This document shows positions 34,522 through 43,064 of a stretch of DNA of 64,000 bases, in pieces. Source of the stretch: Rhodoblastus acidophilus (GTDB taxonomy: Bacteria > Pseudomonadota > Alphaproteobacteria > Rhizobiales > Beijerinckiaceae). Below the pieces are notes generated by a model. That model did no database searches, had not been told where the DNA came from, and saw only the letters and a list, made by a program, of their open reading frames with translations. Made by a program: the position numbers and the translations under genes. The stretch is taken from NCBI RefSeq assembly GCF_009720655.1, contig NZ_WNKS01000002.1, positions 1-64,000 on the forward strand, read 5' to 3'. Positions within the stretch are counted from its first letter, which is position 1. Each line of letters starts with the position of its first letter.

Positions 34522-35118
34522 TCACGCGTGCCCCGCCTGCTCCGACAGAAAACCGAGATCGACCCCTATGGCGTGCAAGGCCCGCTCATATTTGGTCTCA
34601 TGGTCCTGGTCGAACAGCAGCGCCGGGTCGGCCGGGCAGACCATCCAGCTGTTCGCCAAGATCTCGCTCTCCAATTGCCCCGCGGACCAACCGGCATAGC
34701 CCAGCGCCAGCACCGCCTGGCGCGGTCCTTCGTTCATCGCCATGGCGCGCAAAATGTCGAGCGTCGCGGTCAGGTGGACGTCGCGGTCGATGGCCAGCGT
34801 CGACTCGCCGCCGTCATAGTCGGCGGAGTGCAGGACGAAGCCGCGCGTGGTTTCGACCGGACCGCCGTTGAGCACCCGCATCACCTCCAGATGGGGGCTG
34901 AGCTTTGCATGGCCGGGCGCGTCGACCACCTTGAGCTGCAACAGCAGTTCCGGCAGACTGACGCCGGGCGAGGGATGATTCAGGATCAACCCCATGGCGC
35001 CCTCTTCCGAGTGAGCGCAGATATAGACCACGGCGCGGGCGAAGAATTGGTCCTGCAGGGCCGGCATGGCCACCAGGCATTGCCCGTCCAGGAATTTTTT
35101 GCCAATCGTACCGGTCAC
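34522..35118 (-). CDS. YqgE/AlgH family protein (UPF0301)
   Basis: 198 residues from GTG 35118, with GGGAAG upstream; the frame is open further but lacks a better start. Hallmarks are FLDGQCLVAMPALQDQFFAR, VVYICAHSEEGAMGLILNHP, GGPVETTRGFVLHS and the C-terminal GYAGWSAGQLESEI. The family is conserved in Gram-negatives but its biochemical function is not settled. Confidence 0.92.
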   Translation of the reverse strand: MTGTIGKKFLDGQCLVAMPALQDQFFARAVVYICAHSEEGAMGLILNHPSPGVSLPELLLQLKVVDAPGHAKLSPHLEVMRVLNGGPVETTRGFVLHSADYDGGESTLAIDRDVHLTATLDILRAMAMNEGPRQAVLALGYAGWSAGQLESEILANSWMVCPADPALLFDQDHETKYERALHAIGVDLGFLSEQAGHA

Positions 35119-35252
35119 GTCATGCTTCCCATCGAGCGGCGCGCGGTGAGGACGCAGACTTTTGCACAAAAGCCGCGAACCTCAGTTCCTGATGCCGCCG
35201 AATTGCGATCCGGAACGTTTGGGGCCGCCGCATCCCAAGGATATGCTAAAGG

Positions 35253-36047
35253 ATGGACGCGCAAAGAAAACCCCCGGCCTTTCTTTTTGTTCTCATAATT
35301 TATGCGGTGGCGCTGCTGGCGCCCGGACAGGACGCCGCCGCGCTCGAAAGGCTCGCCCCCGCTTCGGCGGCGGACGCGCAACTGATCGAGGGCGGGGTGA
35401 TCGGCGACGCGCGCTACGCGGGATTGCACATCCGTCTGCGGGGCGACGCGCTGACCTACTGGCGCGATCCGGGCGAGGCCGGCGTCGCCCCCATGTTCGA
35501 TTTCGCCAGTTCGAAAAATCTCGCCGAGGCAGAAGCTTTGTTCCCGCAGCCGACGCGGTACGACGAGGGTGGCGCGCAGGCCTTCGGCTACAAGCACGAG
35601 GTGATTTTTCCCTTGCGCCTCAGCGCGAAGGACCCGAACAAACCGATCGTCCTCGAATTGGTCCTGGACTATTCCGTGTGCGAAAAACTCTGCTACCCCC
35701 TGCATGCGTCGTTGAGCCTGAAATTGCCGCCGCGCGCCGAGGCTTCGCCGGAGGTCGCGGCGGCGCTGGCGCAGGTTCCGCGCCAGCTGGACGCGCAGGA
35801 AACCGCCGCCTTCGCCACGCTCGCTCGCGCGAGCGACAACAAGCGCTGGCTCCTGAGCCTGAACGCGCCGGCGCGCGACGTCGTCGTCGAGTCGCCCGCC
35901 GGCTTTTTCGTCGAGAGCCGCCGCGACGGCGAAAATTTTATGCTTGAAGTCACCGGGCATCCGGCGGACCGTACGGTTCCGCGCGGGTCGCTGCGGCTGA
36001 CCGCGACCGGGGACAATCCTGTCGAATTTTCGCTGAGCCTGAAATGA
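35253..36047 (+). CDS. Periplasmic DsbD-alpha-like protein (thiol-disulfide domain)
   Basis: 264 residues with signal peptide (about 1-30). The body resembles the N-terminal (alpha) domain of DsbD and ScsB-type proteins, with the redox pair in LDYSVCEKLCYPLHAS. No membrane domain or thioredoxin domain follows, so it is a stand-alone alpha domain that would need a partner (such as CcdA) elsewhere. It overlaps rsmE by 4 nt and is probably co-transcribed with it. Confidence 0.75.
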   Translation: MDAQRKPPAFLFVLIIYAVALLAPGQDAAALERLAPASAADAQLIEGGVIGDARYAGLHIRLRGDALTYWRDPGEAGVAPMFDFASSKNLAEAEALFPQPTRYDEGGAQAFGYKHEVIFPLRLSAKDPNKPIVLELVLDYSVCEKLCYPLHASLSLKLPPRAEASPEVAAALAQVPRQLDAQETAAFATLARASDNKRWLLSLNAPARDVVVESPAGFFVESRRDGENFMLEVTGHPADRTVPRGSLRLTATGDNPVEFSLSLK

Positions 36048-36790
36048 CCCGTCTCGATTTCACTTCGCAGCGGCTGTTTGTCGACGCCCCCCTGAGCGAG
36101 GGCGCCCGCGTCGAACTCAGCCGCGAGCAAAGCAACTACCTGTTCAACGTGCTGCGCCTGGGCGAGGGCGCGCGCCTCCTCGTCTTCAACGGCCGCGACG
36201 GCGAATGGCGCGCCGTCGCCCATGCGGCGAAGAAGACGGCGGCGCTCACGGTGGAGACCCGCGCGCGCGAACAGGATTTCTTGCCCGACATCGACTACCT
36301 GTTCGCGCCGCTCAAACACGCCCGGCTCGACTATATGGCGCAAAAGGCGGTGGAAATGGGGGTGCGGCGGTTGCGCCCGGTGCTCACGCGCCGCACCCAG
36401 GCGAGCCGGATCAATCTCGAGCGGCTGCGCGCCAACGCCATCGAGGCCGCGGAGCAATGCGGAATCATCGCCGTGGCGGAGGTATGCGCGGAGGAAAAGC
36501 TCGACCGCGCGCTCGACGCCTGGCCAAAGGACCGGCTGCTGATTTTTTGCGACGAGGCGGCGGAGATCGCCGATCCGCTCGCGGCTTTGCGTCAGGCGGG
36601 CGAGGAATTTAAAAAATTCGCGGTGCTGATCGGCCCCGAAGGCGGCTTCGACGAGGCCGAGCGCGCGCGGCTGCGCGATGTCGCGCCGGTCGCCCGCATT
36701 TCCCTGGGGCCGCGCGTGCTGCGGGCGGATACGGCTGCGGTGGCGGCGCTCACCCTGGTTCAGGCGGTGCTCGGCGATCTGCGCGGGTGA
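36044..36790 (+). CDS. rsmE: RsmE, 16S rRNA (uracil-1498-N3)-methyltransferase
   Basis: 248 residues. It has an N-terminal PUA-like domain (RLFVDAPLSEGARVELSREQ) and a C-terminal SPOUT knot with LIGPEGGFDEAERARL and ISLGPRVLRADTAAVAALTL, the family's SAM-binding motifs. RsmE modifies U1498 in helix 44 of 16S rRNA. The ATG overlaps the previous stop (ATGA). Confidence 0.95.
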   Translation: MTRLDFTSQRLFVDAPLSEGARVELSREQSNYLFNVLRLGEGARLLVFNGRDGEWRAVAHAAKKTAALTVETRAREQDFLPDIDYLFAPLKHARLDYMAQKAVEMGVRRLRPVLTRRTQASRINLERLRANAIEAAEQCGIIAVAEVCAEEKLDRALDAWPKDRLLIFCDEAAEIADPLAALRQAGEEFKKFAVLIGPEGGFDEAERARLRDVAPVARISLGPRVLRADTAAVAALTLVQAVLGDLRG

Positions 36791-36850
36791 AGCGGGACTG
36801 AAGCTTGCCCGGATACGCCCCCGCGGCGGACGCGACATGATGTCGCCACT

Positions 36851-36872
36851 TTGTTGCGTTGAAACGTAACAA
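36851..36872. promoter_or_regulatory. 22-bp dyad upstream of a small secreted protein
   Basis: TTGTTGCGTT (36851-36860) and AACGTAACAA (36863-36872) form a 10-bp inverted repeat with one mismatch and a 2-bp centre. It lies 19 bp upstream of ATG 36892, where a repressor would block transcription or translation. No cognate regulator is recognised. Confidence 0.45.
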
Positions 36873-36891
36873 TGAAATGGAGCCCGTTCGC

Positions 36892-37152
36892 ATGATTGCA
36901 ATCCAGCGCCGCCTCCTGCTCGCCGGCGTCCTTCTCTGTCCCAGCCTTGGGGCGCCCGCTTTCGCCCAGGAACATGGCCGCATGCGGCTCGAAAGCCGTC
37001 CGGGATTGGCCTACGACGCGCGCAGCCTGTTCGCCGCGCCTCTGCCACCCGGTCCCAGCGCCAGCCCGCAGTCCGCACCGCACGCGGTCAACGCCTATGC
37101 GCCGGAACAGCATGTGCGGCTGAAGCAGATGAATTTTACTGGCGGTCAGTAA
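36892..37152 (+). CDS. Small secreted protein, unrecognised
   Basis: 86 residues from ATG 36892 (GGAG eight nt upstream; two earlier ATGs at 36859 and 36877 would lengthen the signal unnaturally). Signal peptide about 1-25, ending APAFAQE. The mature part of about 60 residues is Pro/Ala/Ser-rich, without Cys. I recognise no family. Its 3' end overlaps the convergent gshA by 7 bp. Confidence 0.6.
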   Translation: MIAIQRRLLLAGVLLCPSLGAPAFAQEHGRMRLESRPGLAYDARSLFAAPLPPGPSASPQSAPHAVNAYAPEQHVRLKQMNFTGGQ

Positions 37153-38528
37153 ACGCAGTCGACAAAGGCGCGCTTGATGTCGCCGCTCCAGGCTCCGTGA
37201 TAAAGCGCGAGCCGGCTGCTAGCGAGATTTTCACCTGAAGCCGCGATCTCCTCCAGAGGCGCCAGATAGATCGCCTCGCTGCGGCCTGATGCGTCCAGAC
37301 GGCTCCGACGCTCCAGCCCCTCCCGAATCATCGGCAAAATCTTTCGCGCGAGATCGAGCAGGCTGACGCCCGCCGCCTTCGCGGCCAGGCCTTCGCGCGG
37401 CACGCTTGAACGCAAGGCGGCGCGATCCTCGTCGTTCCAGTGTTTCACCAGATCCCAGGCGGCGGCGCTGACCTGCGCGTCGTAAAACAGGCCGGCGCAG
37501 AAGGCGGTGAGGGCGAGGATATGGCTCTTGGGGCCGACATCGGCGCCGCGCATCTCGATATAGCGCTTCAACCGCACTTCCGGGAAAATCGTCGAAAGGT
37601 GATTGGCCCAGTCGGACATGGTCGCGCGTTCGCCCGGGAGCGCCGCCAGCTTGCCCGCCAGCAGGTCGCGGAACGAGGCGCCGGCGACATCGTGATAAAC
37701 GTCGCCGCGCTTGACGAAGTAGAGGGGAACGTCGAGCGCATAGTCGACATACGCCTCGAAACCCATCCCCGGCTGGAAGGCGAAAGGCAGCATGCCCGTG
37801 CGCGCCGCGTCGGTGTCGGTCCAAATCAGCGAGCGCATCGACAGGAAGCCGTTTGGCTTGCCGTCGGTGAAGGGGGAGTTCGCGAACAGGGCCGTAATCA
37901 GCGGCTGCAGGCTCAGGCCCAGCCGCATCTTTTCCACCATGTCGGCTTCGGAGGCGAAATCGATGTTGGTCTGCACCGTCGAGGTGCGGAACATCATGTC
38001 GAGGCCGAGCGAACCGACCTTGGGCATGTAGCGCGCCATGATGCCGTAGCGCTGCTTGGGCATGACCGGGGTTTCCGCGCGGCGCCACATCGGGCTCATG
38101 CCGAGATCGAGAAAGCCGATGCCGCAGCTTTGCGCCGCCGGCGCCAGAGCGGCGAAATGCGCGTCCAGTTCGGCGGCGGTTTCGTGGGTGTTGCCGAAGG
38201 GCGCGCCGGACAACTCGAACTGGCCGCCGGGTTCGAGCGAAATGGCGCCGCCACCGACCGGATCGTAAAGGCCGATCAAGACTCCCTCGTCCTCGATCGG
38301 CTCCCAGCCCTGCGCGGCGCGCAGCGCGTTCAGCAGCGAACCGATGCCGCAGGCGCAGTCGCCCCGTCCGCCATAGGGCACCGGGCGGTCATCGATGCGG
38401 AAGAAGGGGATTTTTTCGTGTTCCGTTCCGATGCGGAACGGGCCATTCGGCTTGCAGCCGGCCTCGAACCAGCCCACCAATTCGTCGCGCGACGAAATCA
38501 CGTGTTCATCATTGACGTCGCGGGCCAT
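37146..38528 (-). CDS. gshA: Glutamate-cysteine ligase (plant/alphaproteobacterial type)
   Basis: 460 residues from ATG 38528 (MARDVNDEHVISSRDELVGW); the longer open frame upstream is rich in Pro/Ala and lacks a ribosome-binding site. Motifs are FRIGTEHEKIPFF, GLYDPVGGGAISLEPGGQFE, MARYMPKVGSLGLDMMFRT and RLKRYIEMRGAD of the GCS2 plant-type family. It makes gamma-glutamylcysteine, the first step of glutathione synthesis. gshB is not in the window. Confidence 0.95.
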   Translation of the reverse strand: MARDVNDEHVISSRDELVGWFEAGCKPNGPFRIGTEHEKIPFFRIDDRPVPYGGRGDCACGIGSLLNALRAAQGWEPIEDEGVLIGLYDPVGGGAISLEPGGQFELSGAPFGNTHETAAELDAHFAALAPAAQSCGIGFLDLGMSPMWRRAETPVMPKQRYGIMARYMPKVGSLGLDMMFRTSTVQTNIDFASEADMVEKMRLGLSLQPLITALFANSPFTDGKPNGFLSMRSLIWTDTDAARTGMLPFAFQPGMGFEAYVDYALDVPLYFVKRGDVYHDVAGASFRDLLAGKLAALPGERATMSDWANHLSTIFPEVRLKRYIEMRGADVGPKSHILALTAFCAGLFYDAQVSAAAWDLVKHWNDEDRAALRSSVPREGLAAKAAGVSLLDLARKILPMIREGLERRSRLDASGRSEAIYLAPLEEIAASGENLASSRLALYHGAWSGDIKRAFVDCVY

Positions 38529-38705
38529 GAAACTCTTTCGACACTTTTTCCAAGGGAGGAGCGAGGCGGCGCCGGGCGCTCCGAACGCGCGCAAAGGCGC
38601 CGGCAAGCGCCGACGCCCCTGCGCCTTGGCCCTTAGATAAAGCGTGGCTGCGATTTGCGCAATCTTGCGGACCGCGCAAGCCGCGCGCAGCGCAGCCGAA
38701 GCCCC

Positions 38706-39017
38706 TTATTTCTTTTTCAGGAGGGCCTTGCCGATCCAGTCGAACAGCGGATTGATCATGCTGCTGACCGCGGCGCCGATGCCGGGCGACAGCGCCGCAG
38801 GCTTGGCGGCGGTCGCAGGTTCCTCGGCGACGGGCGCGGCGGCGACTGGCGCCTCTGGCGCAGCGGCGACGGGCTCGGGCGTGGGGGCTTCCGCACTCGC
38901 CGGGGCGGCGGGCTCTACGGCGGCGCCGGAGGCGGCTTCAACAGGGGGCGCGGGCTCAACAGCCGGAGCGGCTTCCGCAGGGGGAGCGGCCTCAGCAGGG
39001 GAAGGTACATCAACCAT
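38706..39017 (-). CDS. Ala/Pro/Glu-rich small protein, unrecognised
   Basis: 103 residues. Residues 1-75 are low-complexity repeats of A, P, E and V (PAEAAPPAEAAPAVEPAPP). The last 25 residues (GAAVSSMINPLFDWIGKALL) form a probable amphipathic helix ending KKK. No signal peptide is present. A disordered spacer with a membrane-touching tail is a plausible reading. No family is recognised. Confidence 0.5.
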   Translation of the reverse strand: MVDVPSPAEAAPPAEAAPAVEPAPPVEAASGAAVEPAAPASAEAPTPEPVAAAPEAPVAAAPVAEEPATAAKPAALSPGIGAAVSSMINPLFDWIGKALLKKK

Positions 39018-39132
39018 TTGCGTCTCTCGCCGAAAGAGCGGGCGTTCGAACTTGAACGCGGCGTGAGAATATTAACACAAAATTAAGACTTGACGAGCTT
39101 TCGCGCGGAAAACGCGGAATTGCGGCGTTTTG

Positions 39133-40986
39133 TCACACATCGCCGCTCTCCACAATATCTTGACTTTCCTTGGTGAGGCCGCGCGATTTGCCGGCTGGCT
39201 TGACCAGCGGTTCCGGCGAAAAACGAGGTCGGTCCGGGGGCAGATAGGGCGGCGGCGGACCGCCGGCCTGTTGGATCGCCAGGCGGTCGAGGTCGCGGGT
39301 CCGCGCCGCCTCCACGCCTTCACGGGCCCGCTCGGCGTCGCCGGTCAGTTCGCAGAGCGCCGCCCCGCCATAGGCGAAGGCCGATTCCAGCGTGTCGCGC
39401 ATCTGGAAATCGACGCCGCGTTCGAGCAGGTCGATGGCGTGGATGCGGTCGTAGGCCCGCGCGAATACTTTGGCGACCGGGAAATGCTCGCGGCACAGGT
39501 CGACGATGGCGTTGGCGGTCTTTCGATCGCCGACGCAGACGGCGATGATCTTGGCCTCGCCGGCGCCGGCGGCGCGCAGCACGTCGAGCCGGCAGCCGTC
39601 GCCGTAATAAACCTTGAAGCCGAATTTTCCGGCGTTGCGGATGCGCTCGACGGAGGTGTCGATCACGGTGACGTCGATGCGCTCGGCGAGCAGCGGCTGC
39701 ACCGCGATTTGGCCGAAGCGCCCGAACCCGACGACGAGGATTTTTCCGCGCCGCGCCTTCGGGATGACCGGCGGCGGCGCCTCGGGTTCGTCCACCGACG
39801 CGGGCTCCGGCGAGAAGCGGGCAACGAGCGCGTCCGTGATCTTGGCGAGGAAGGGCCCGGCGACCATGGCGATGGCGGCGAGCGCGGACAGCAAGCTGGA
39901 ATCGGCGCCGGGGATCAGCGCGGTCTGGGCCGCGAGCGGAAAGATAGCGAAGGAGAACTCGCCCGCCGGGGTCAAGACGCCGGCCGCGCTCAAAGCCTCG
40001 CGGTTGGCAAAACCGTTGAGGCGGAACAGGGCGAACATAATCGCCGTCTTCACCGCGAGCAGCGCGGCGGAGGCGCCGGCCAGCCAACCGATATGCTCGA
40101 CCACCAGCTTCTGGTCCACGGACATGCCCACCGACATGAAGAACAGGCCCATCAGCAGTCCGCGAAACGGCTCGATGTCGGCTTCGAGCTGGTGGCGGAA
40201 ATTGGATTCGGACAGCAGGATTCCGGCCAAAAAGGCCCCGAGCGCCATGGACATGCCGACCGACTGCATCAGCACGGCGGCGCCGAGCACGATGAGAAGG
40301 GCGGCGGCGGTGAGGACTTCGCGCGCCCCCGCGCGCGCCAGCAGGCGAAACAGCGGGTTGAGCGCCCAGTGTCCCGCGAGGATGACAAAGGCCAGCGCCG
40401 CGAAAGCTTTCGAAAGATCGATCAGCGCATCATGCATCGCGCCGGTCAGCGAAGAGCCGCCGCCAAAAAAGGGAATGGCGGCGAGCAGCGGCGCCACGGC
40501 AATGTCCTGGGCGAGCAGCACGGAAAAGGCGCGCCGACCATAAGGCGTCTGCAGGTCGCCGCGTTCGTCCAGCAATTGCATGGCGATCGCCGTGGACGAA
40601 AAGGCCAGCGCCACACCGGTCGCCAGCGCGCCGAACGGGCTCAGGCCCAGCAGGGTCCAAGCGGCCAGCCCGATCGGCAAGGCCGTGACGATCATCTGCG
40701 TCACGCCGAGCACCACAATGTCGCGGCGCATGGCTTTCAGGCGCGCGGGCTTCAGGGACAGGCCGATCAGGAACAGCAGCAGGACCACGCCAAGCTGCGA
40801 AATGTTCAGGATCATGCCGGGTTCGGCGACCAGGGCCAGCCCGGAAGGGCCGATCACCATGCCTGCGGCGAGATAGCCGATGACGGAGCCCAGTCCCGCG
40901 AGCCGGAACAGGGGCGCGAAGATCACCGCGGAGGCGAGCAGAATGAGAGTCGGGACGAGAAAGGACTCGCCGGTCAGGTCGTGCAT
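39133..40986 (-). CDS. CPA2 monovalent cation:proton antiporter with RCK domain (KefB/YbaL-like)
   Basis: 617 residues. About twelve membrane helices fill 1-385, with the exchanger motifs LAAGMVIGPSGLALV, FSSTAIAMQLLDERG and LSESNFRHQLEADIEPFRGL. A cytoplasmic TrkA-N/RCK domain follows (about 415-535) with the Rossmann glycines GKILVVGFGRFGQI. It exchanges K+ (or Na+) for H+. KefB relatives are gated by glutathione, and gshA lies 0.6 kb away on the same strand, but glutathione control here is inference. Confidence 0.9.
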   Translation of the reverse strand: MHDLTGESFLVPTLILLASAVIFAPLFRLAGLGSVIGYLAAGMVIGPSGLALVAEPGMILNISQLGVVLLLFLIGLSLKPARLKAMRRDIVVLGVTQMIVTALPIGLAAWTLLGLSPFGALATGVALAFSSTAIAMQLLDERGDLQTPYGRRAFSVLLAQDIAVAPLLAAIPFFGGGSSLTGAMHDALIDLSKAFAALAFVILAGHWALNPLFRLLARAGAREVLTAAALLIVLGAAVLMQSVGMSMALGAFLAGILLSESNFRHQLEADIEPFRGLLMGLFFMSVGMSVDQKLVVEHIGWLAGASAALLAVKTAIMFALFRLNGFANREALSAAGVLTPAGEFSFAIFPLAAQTALIPGADSSLLSALAAIAMVAGPFLAKITDALVARFSPEPASVDEPEAPPPVIPKARRGKILVVGFGRFGQIAVQPLLAERIDVTVIDTSVERIRNAGKFGFKVYYGDGCRLDVLRAAGAGEAKIIAVCVGDRKTANAIVDLCREHFPVAKVFARAYDRIHAIDLLERGVDFQMRDTLESAFAYGGAALCELTGDAERAREGVEAARTRDLDRLAIQQAGGPPPPYLPPDRPRFSPEPLVKPAGKSRGLTKESQDIVESGDV

Positions 40987-41134
40987 GATTTTTTGGGGCG
41001 CTGGTCGCGGTCGAATCGCCGCCTCACCGACTTAAGGCGAGAACGCGGCGAAACGGGGGCGGCTTGCATGTGTCATGCTTCTGCTTGACACTGACCCTAA
41101 GGCTGCTGAAAAGAGCGGCAACCACGAGGACGAT

Positions 41135-42094
41135 ATGAGCCAGAAGCCGACCCTGAAAATCCTGCTGTGCGCGCCGCGCGGTTTTTGCGCGGGCGTCGTT
41201 CGGGCGATCAACACCGTCGAGCACGCCCTGCGCCAGTTCGGCGCGCCGGTCTATGTGCGCCACGAAATCGTGCACAACCGCTATGTCGTGGAAGGACTGA
41301 AGAAAAAGGGCGCGATTTTCGTCAAGGAGCTCGACGAGGTTCCCGACGGCGGCCAGCCCGTGGTGTTCTCAGCGCATGGCGTGCCGAAGGCCGTGCCCGC
41401 CGAGGCCGAGCGCCGCGACCTGCTGGCGATCGACGCCACCTGCCCGCTGGTGAAGAAGGTGCATCTCGAAGCCGAACTGCACCATCGCCGCAACCTGAAG
41501 ATCATTTTGGTCGGACACAAGGGCCACCCGGAAGTGGTCGGCACCATGGGCCAATTGCCGGAAGGGTCGGTCGTCCTGGTCGAGAGCGCGGAAGATGTCG
41601 CGGCGCTGCCGTTCTCGCCGAGCGAAAATCTCGCCTATGTGACGCAGACCACCCTGTCGATCGACGACATGTCCGCTGTGGTCGCGGCGCTGCAAGCGCG
41701 TTATCCCGACATTGTCGGGCCGCACCGGCAGGATATTTGTTACGCCACCACCAATCGTCAGGCGGCGGTCAAAGCCATCGCCGCCAAGGTGGACGCTTTT
41801 GTTGCGGTGGGATCGCCGAATTCCTCCAATTCGCAACGGCTCCGGGAAGTGGCGGAGCGCAGCGGCTGTCCGACGTCGCAGCTCGTGCTGCGGGCCGAGG
41901 ATATCGACTGGTCGAAGCTGCAAAACATCCGCAGCGTCGGCGTCACCGCCGGGGCCTCGGCGCCGGAGGTGCTGGTGGAGGAAATCCTCAACGCCTTCGC
42001 CGAGAAATACGAGCTGGACATCGAGACGGTCACGACGGCGACCGAAGATGTCTCGTTCCCGCTGCCGCGTCAGCTTCGCGAGGAAGTGGCGTAG
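41135..42094 (+). CDS. ispH: IspH, 4-hydroxy-3-methylbut-2-enyl diphosphate reductase
   Basis: 319 residues from ATG 41135 (GAGGA upstream). The three iron-sulfur cysteines are in [26 protein letters not shown] and [10 protein letters not shown], with [15 protein letters not shown] binding the diphosphate. It performs the last step of the MEP isoprenoid pathway. It is followed closely by the CCA-HD-like gene. Confidence 0.96.
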   Translation: MSQKPTLKILLCAPRGFCAGVVRAINTVEHALRQFGAPVYVRHEIVHNRYVVEGLKKKGAIFVKELDEVPDGGQPVVFSAHGVPKAVPAEAERRDLLAIDATCPLVKKVHLEAELHHRRNLKIILVGHKGHPEVVGTMGQLPEGSVVLVESAEDVAALPFSPSENLAYVTQTTLSIDDMSAVVAALQARYPDIVGPHRQDICYATTNRQAAVKAIAAKVDAFVAVGSPNSSNSQRLREVAERSGCPTSQLVLRAEDIDWSKLQNIRSVGVTAGASAPEVLVEEILNAFAEKYELDIETVTTATEDVSFPLPRQLREEVA

Positions 42095-42146
42095 GTCTGG
42101 CAAGACGCTTGCAGGGCTTGCTGCAAAGCGATCCCTGGAGGCGGCC

Positions 42147-42974
42147 TTGTCGATTTTCGCGCAATTCGATCCCGGCCTCGGACTGATCCGGCATGTCGCC
42201 TTGCTGGCGGAAGGCGCGGCGCCCGACCCTGAAGAACTCGACCTGCTGGCGCGACAGGCCGAAGCCGGATTCCTGCTCGACATCCCGCCCGAAAATCTGT
42301 GGCCGGAGTTTTCGCGCGCGCTGATGGGCCGCGCGCCCGGACGCATGCTGCATTACCTCCATGACATCGGGGCGCTGGAGCAGTTGCTGCCCGAGGTTGC
42401 CGCGCTTTACGGCGTGCCGCAAATCGCCGCCGAACCCGCCAGCGTCGATCTCGGCGACCTCATCGAAGCCGCCCTCGACGAAGCCGCGAAAATCTCCGCG
42501 CCGCTCGCCGTGCGCTTCGCGCTGCTGGTCAAGGACGTAGGCAAATCCGATTCGCCCCGGGAACATTTGCCCGCGCATTACCGCCACGTCGAACGCGGCG
42601 CGCCGCGCCTGCTCGCTCTCGCCGAGCGCCTCGACGCGCCGCAGGACTGCCGCGAACTCGCCATGCAGGCCCTCCACGAATGCGAACGCGCGCACAAAAT
42701 CTCGCGCATGCGCGCGGGGCCGCTCGCCATGCTGCTGGAGCGCAACGGCGCGTTCGACGCGCCGGAGCGGTTCGACCATTTTCTGAGCGTCTGCGCCTGC
42801 GACTATCGCGCCTATCCCGGCCGCGCCGGCGCGCCCTACCCCAAGGCGCGGCTGATCGACGCGGCGCTGCGCGCCTGTCGCGAAATCGACGCGCCGCCGA
42901 CAAACATCGAGGCGCTGCGCGAGGCGCGCGCCGCCGCGGTGGCGCTGGCGCTGGACTCCTGCGGCGAGCGGTGA
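42147..42974 (+). CDS. Stand-alone HD-like C-terminal region of a CCA-adding enzyme, catalytic HD altered
   Basis: 275 residues from TTG 42147, supported by a strong GGAGG 6 nt upstream. Sequence order matches the HD and C-terminal part of bacterial multifunctional CCA enzymes: RALMGRAPGRMLHYLHDIGA, AVRFALLVKDVGKSD, LPAHYRHVERGAPRLLALAE, then LLERNGAFDAPERFDHFLSV and CDYRAYPGR. No nucleotidyltransferase head domain precedes it. The expected HD (as in THDLGK) is KD here, so phosphohydrolase activity is doubtful, though a downstream His is kept. It may be a tRNA-end-binding or regulatory protein. It is 52 bp after ispH and 90 bp before cobT. Confidence 0.7.
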   Translation: MSIFAQFDPGLGLIRHVALLAEGAAPDPEELDLLARQAEAGFLLDIPPENLWPEFSRALMGRAPGRMLHYLHDIGALEQLLPEVAALYGVPQIAAEPASVDLGDLIEAALDEAAKISAPLAVRFALLVKDVGKSDSPREHLPAHYRHVERGAPRLLALAERLDAPQDCRELAMQALHECERAHKISRMRAGPLAMLLERNGAFDAPERFDHFLSVCACDYRAYPGRAGAPYPKARLIDAALRACREIDAPPTNIEALREARAAAVALALDSCGER

Positions 42975-43064
42975 TCCCGGCGCCGGCTTGCGCCAGAGCG
43001 ATTTCCCCTCCTCGCATTCATGGTCTAAGAGCACCGCCAGAGTGCAACTCTCGCGAAAGCTCCC

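Noticed and set aside
39130-41088. A 652-codon plus-strand open frame opposite the CPA2 antiporter gene.
   Set aside because: It is low-complexity (Gln/His/Arg/Gly) and antisense to a clearly homologous gene.
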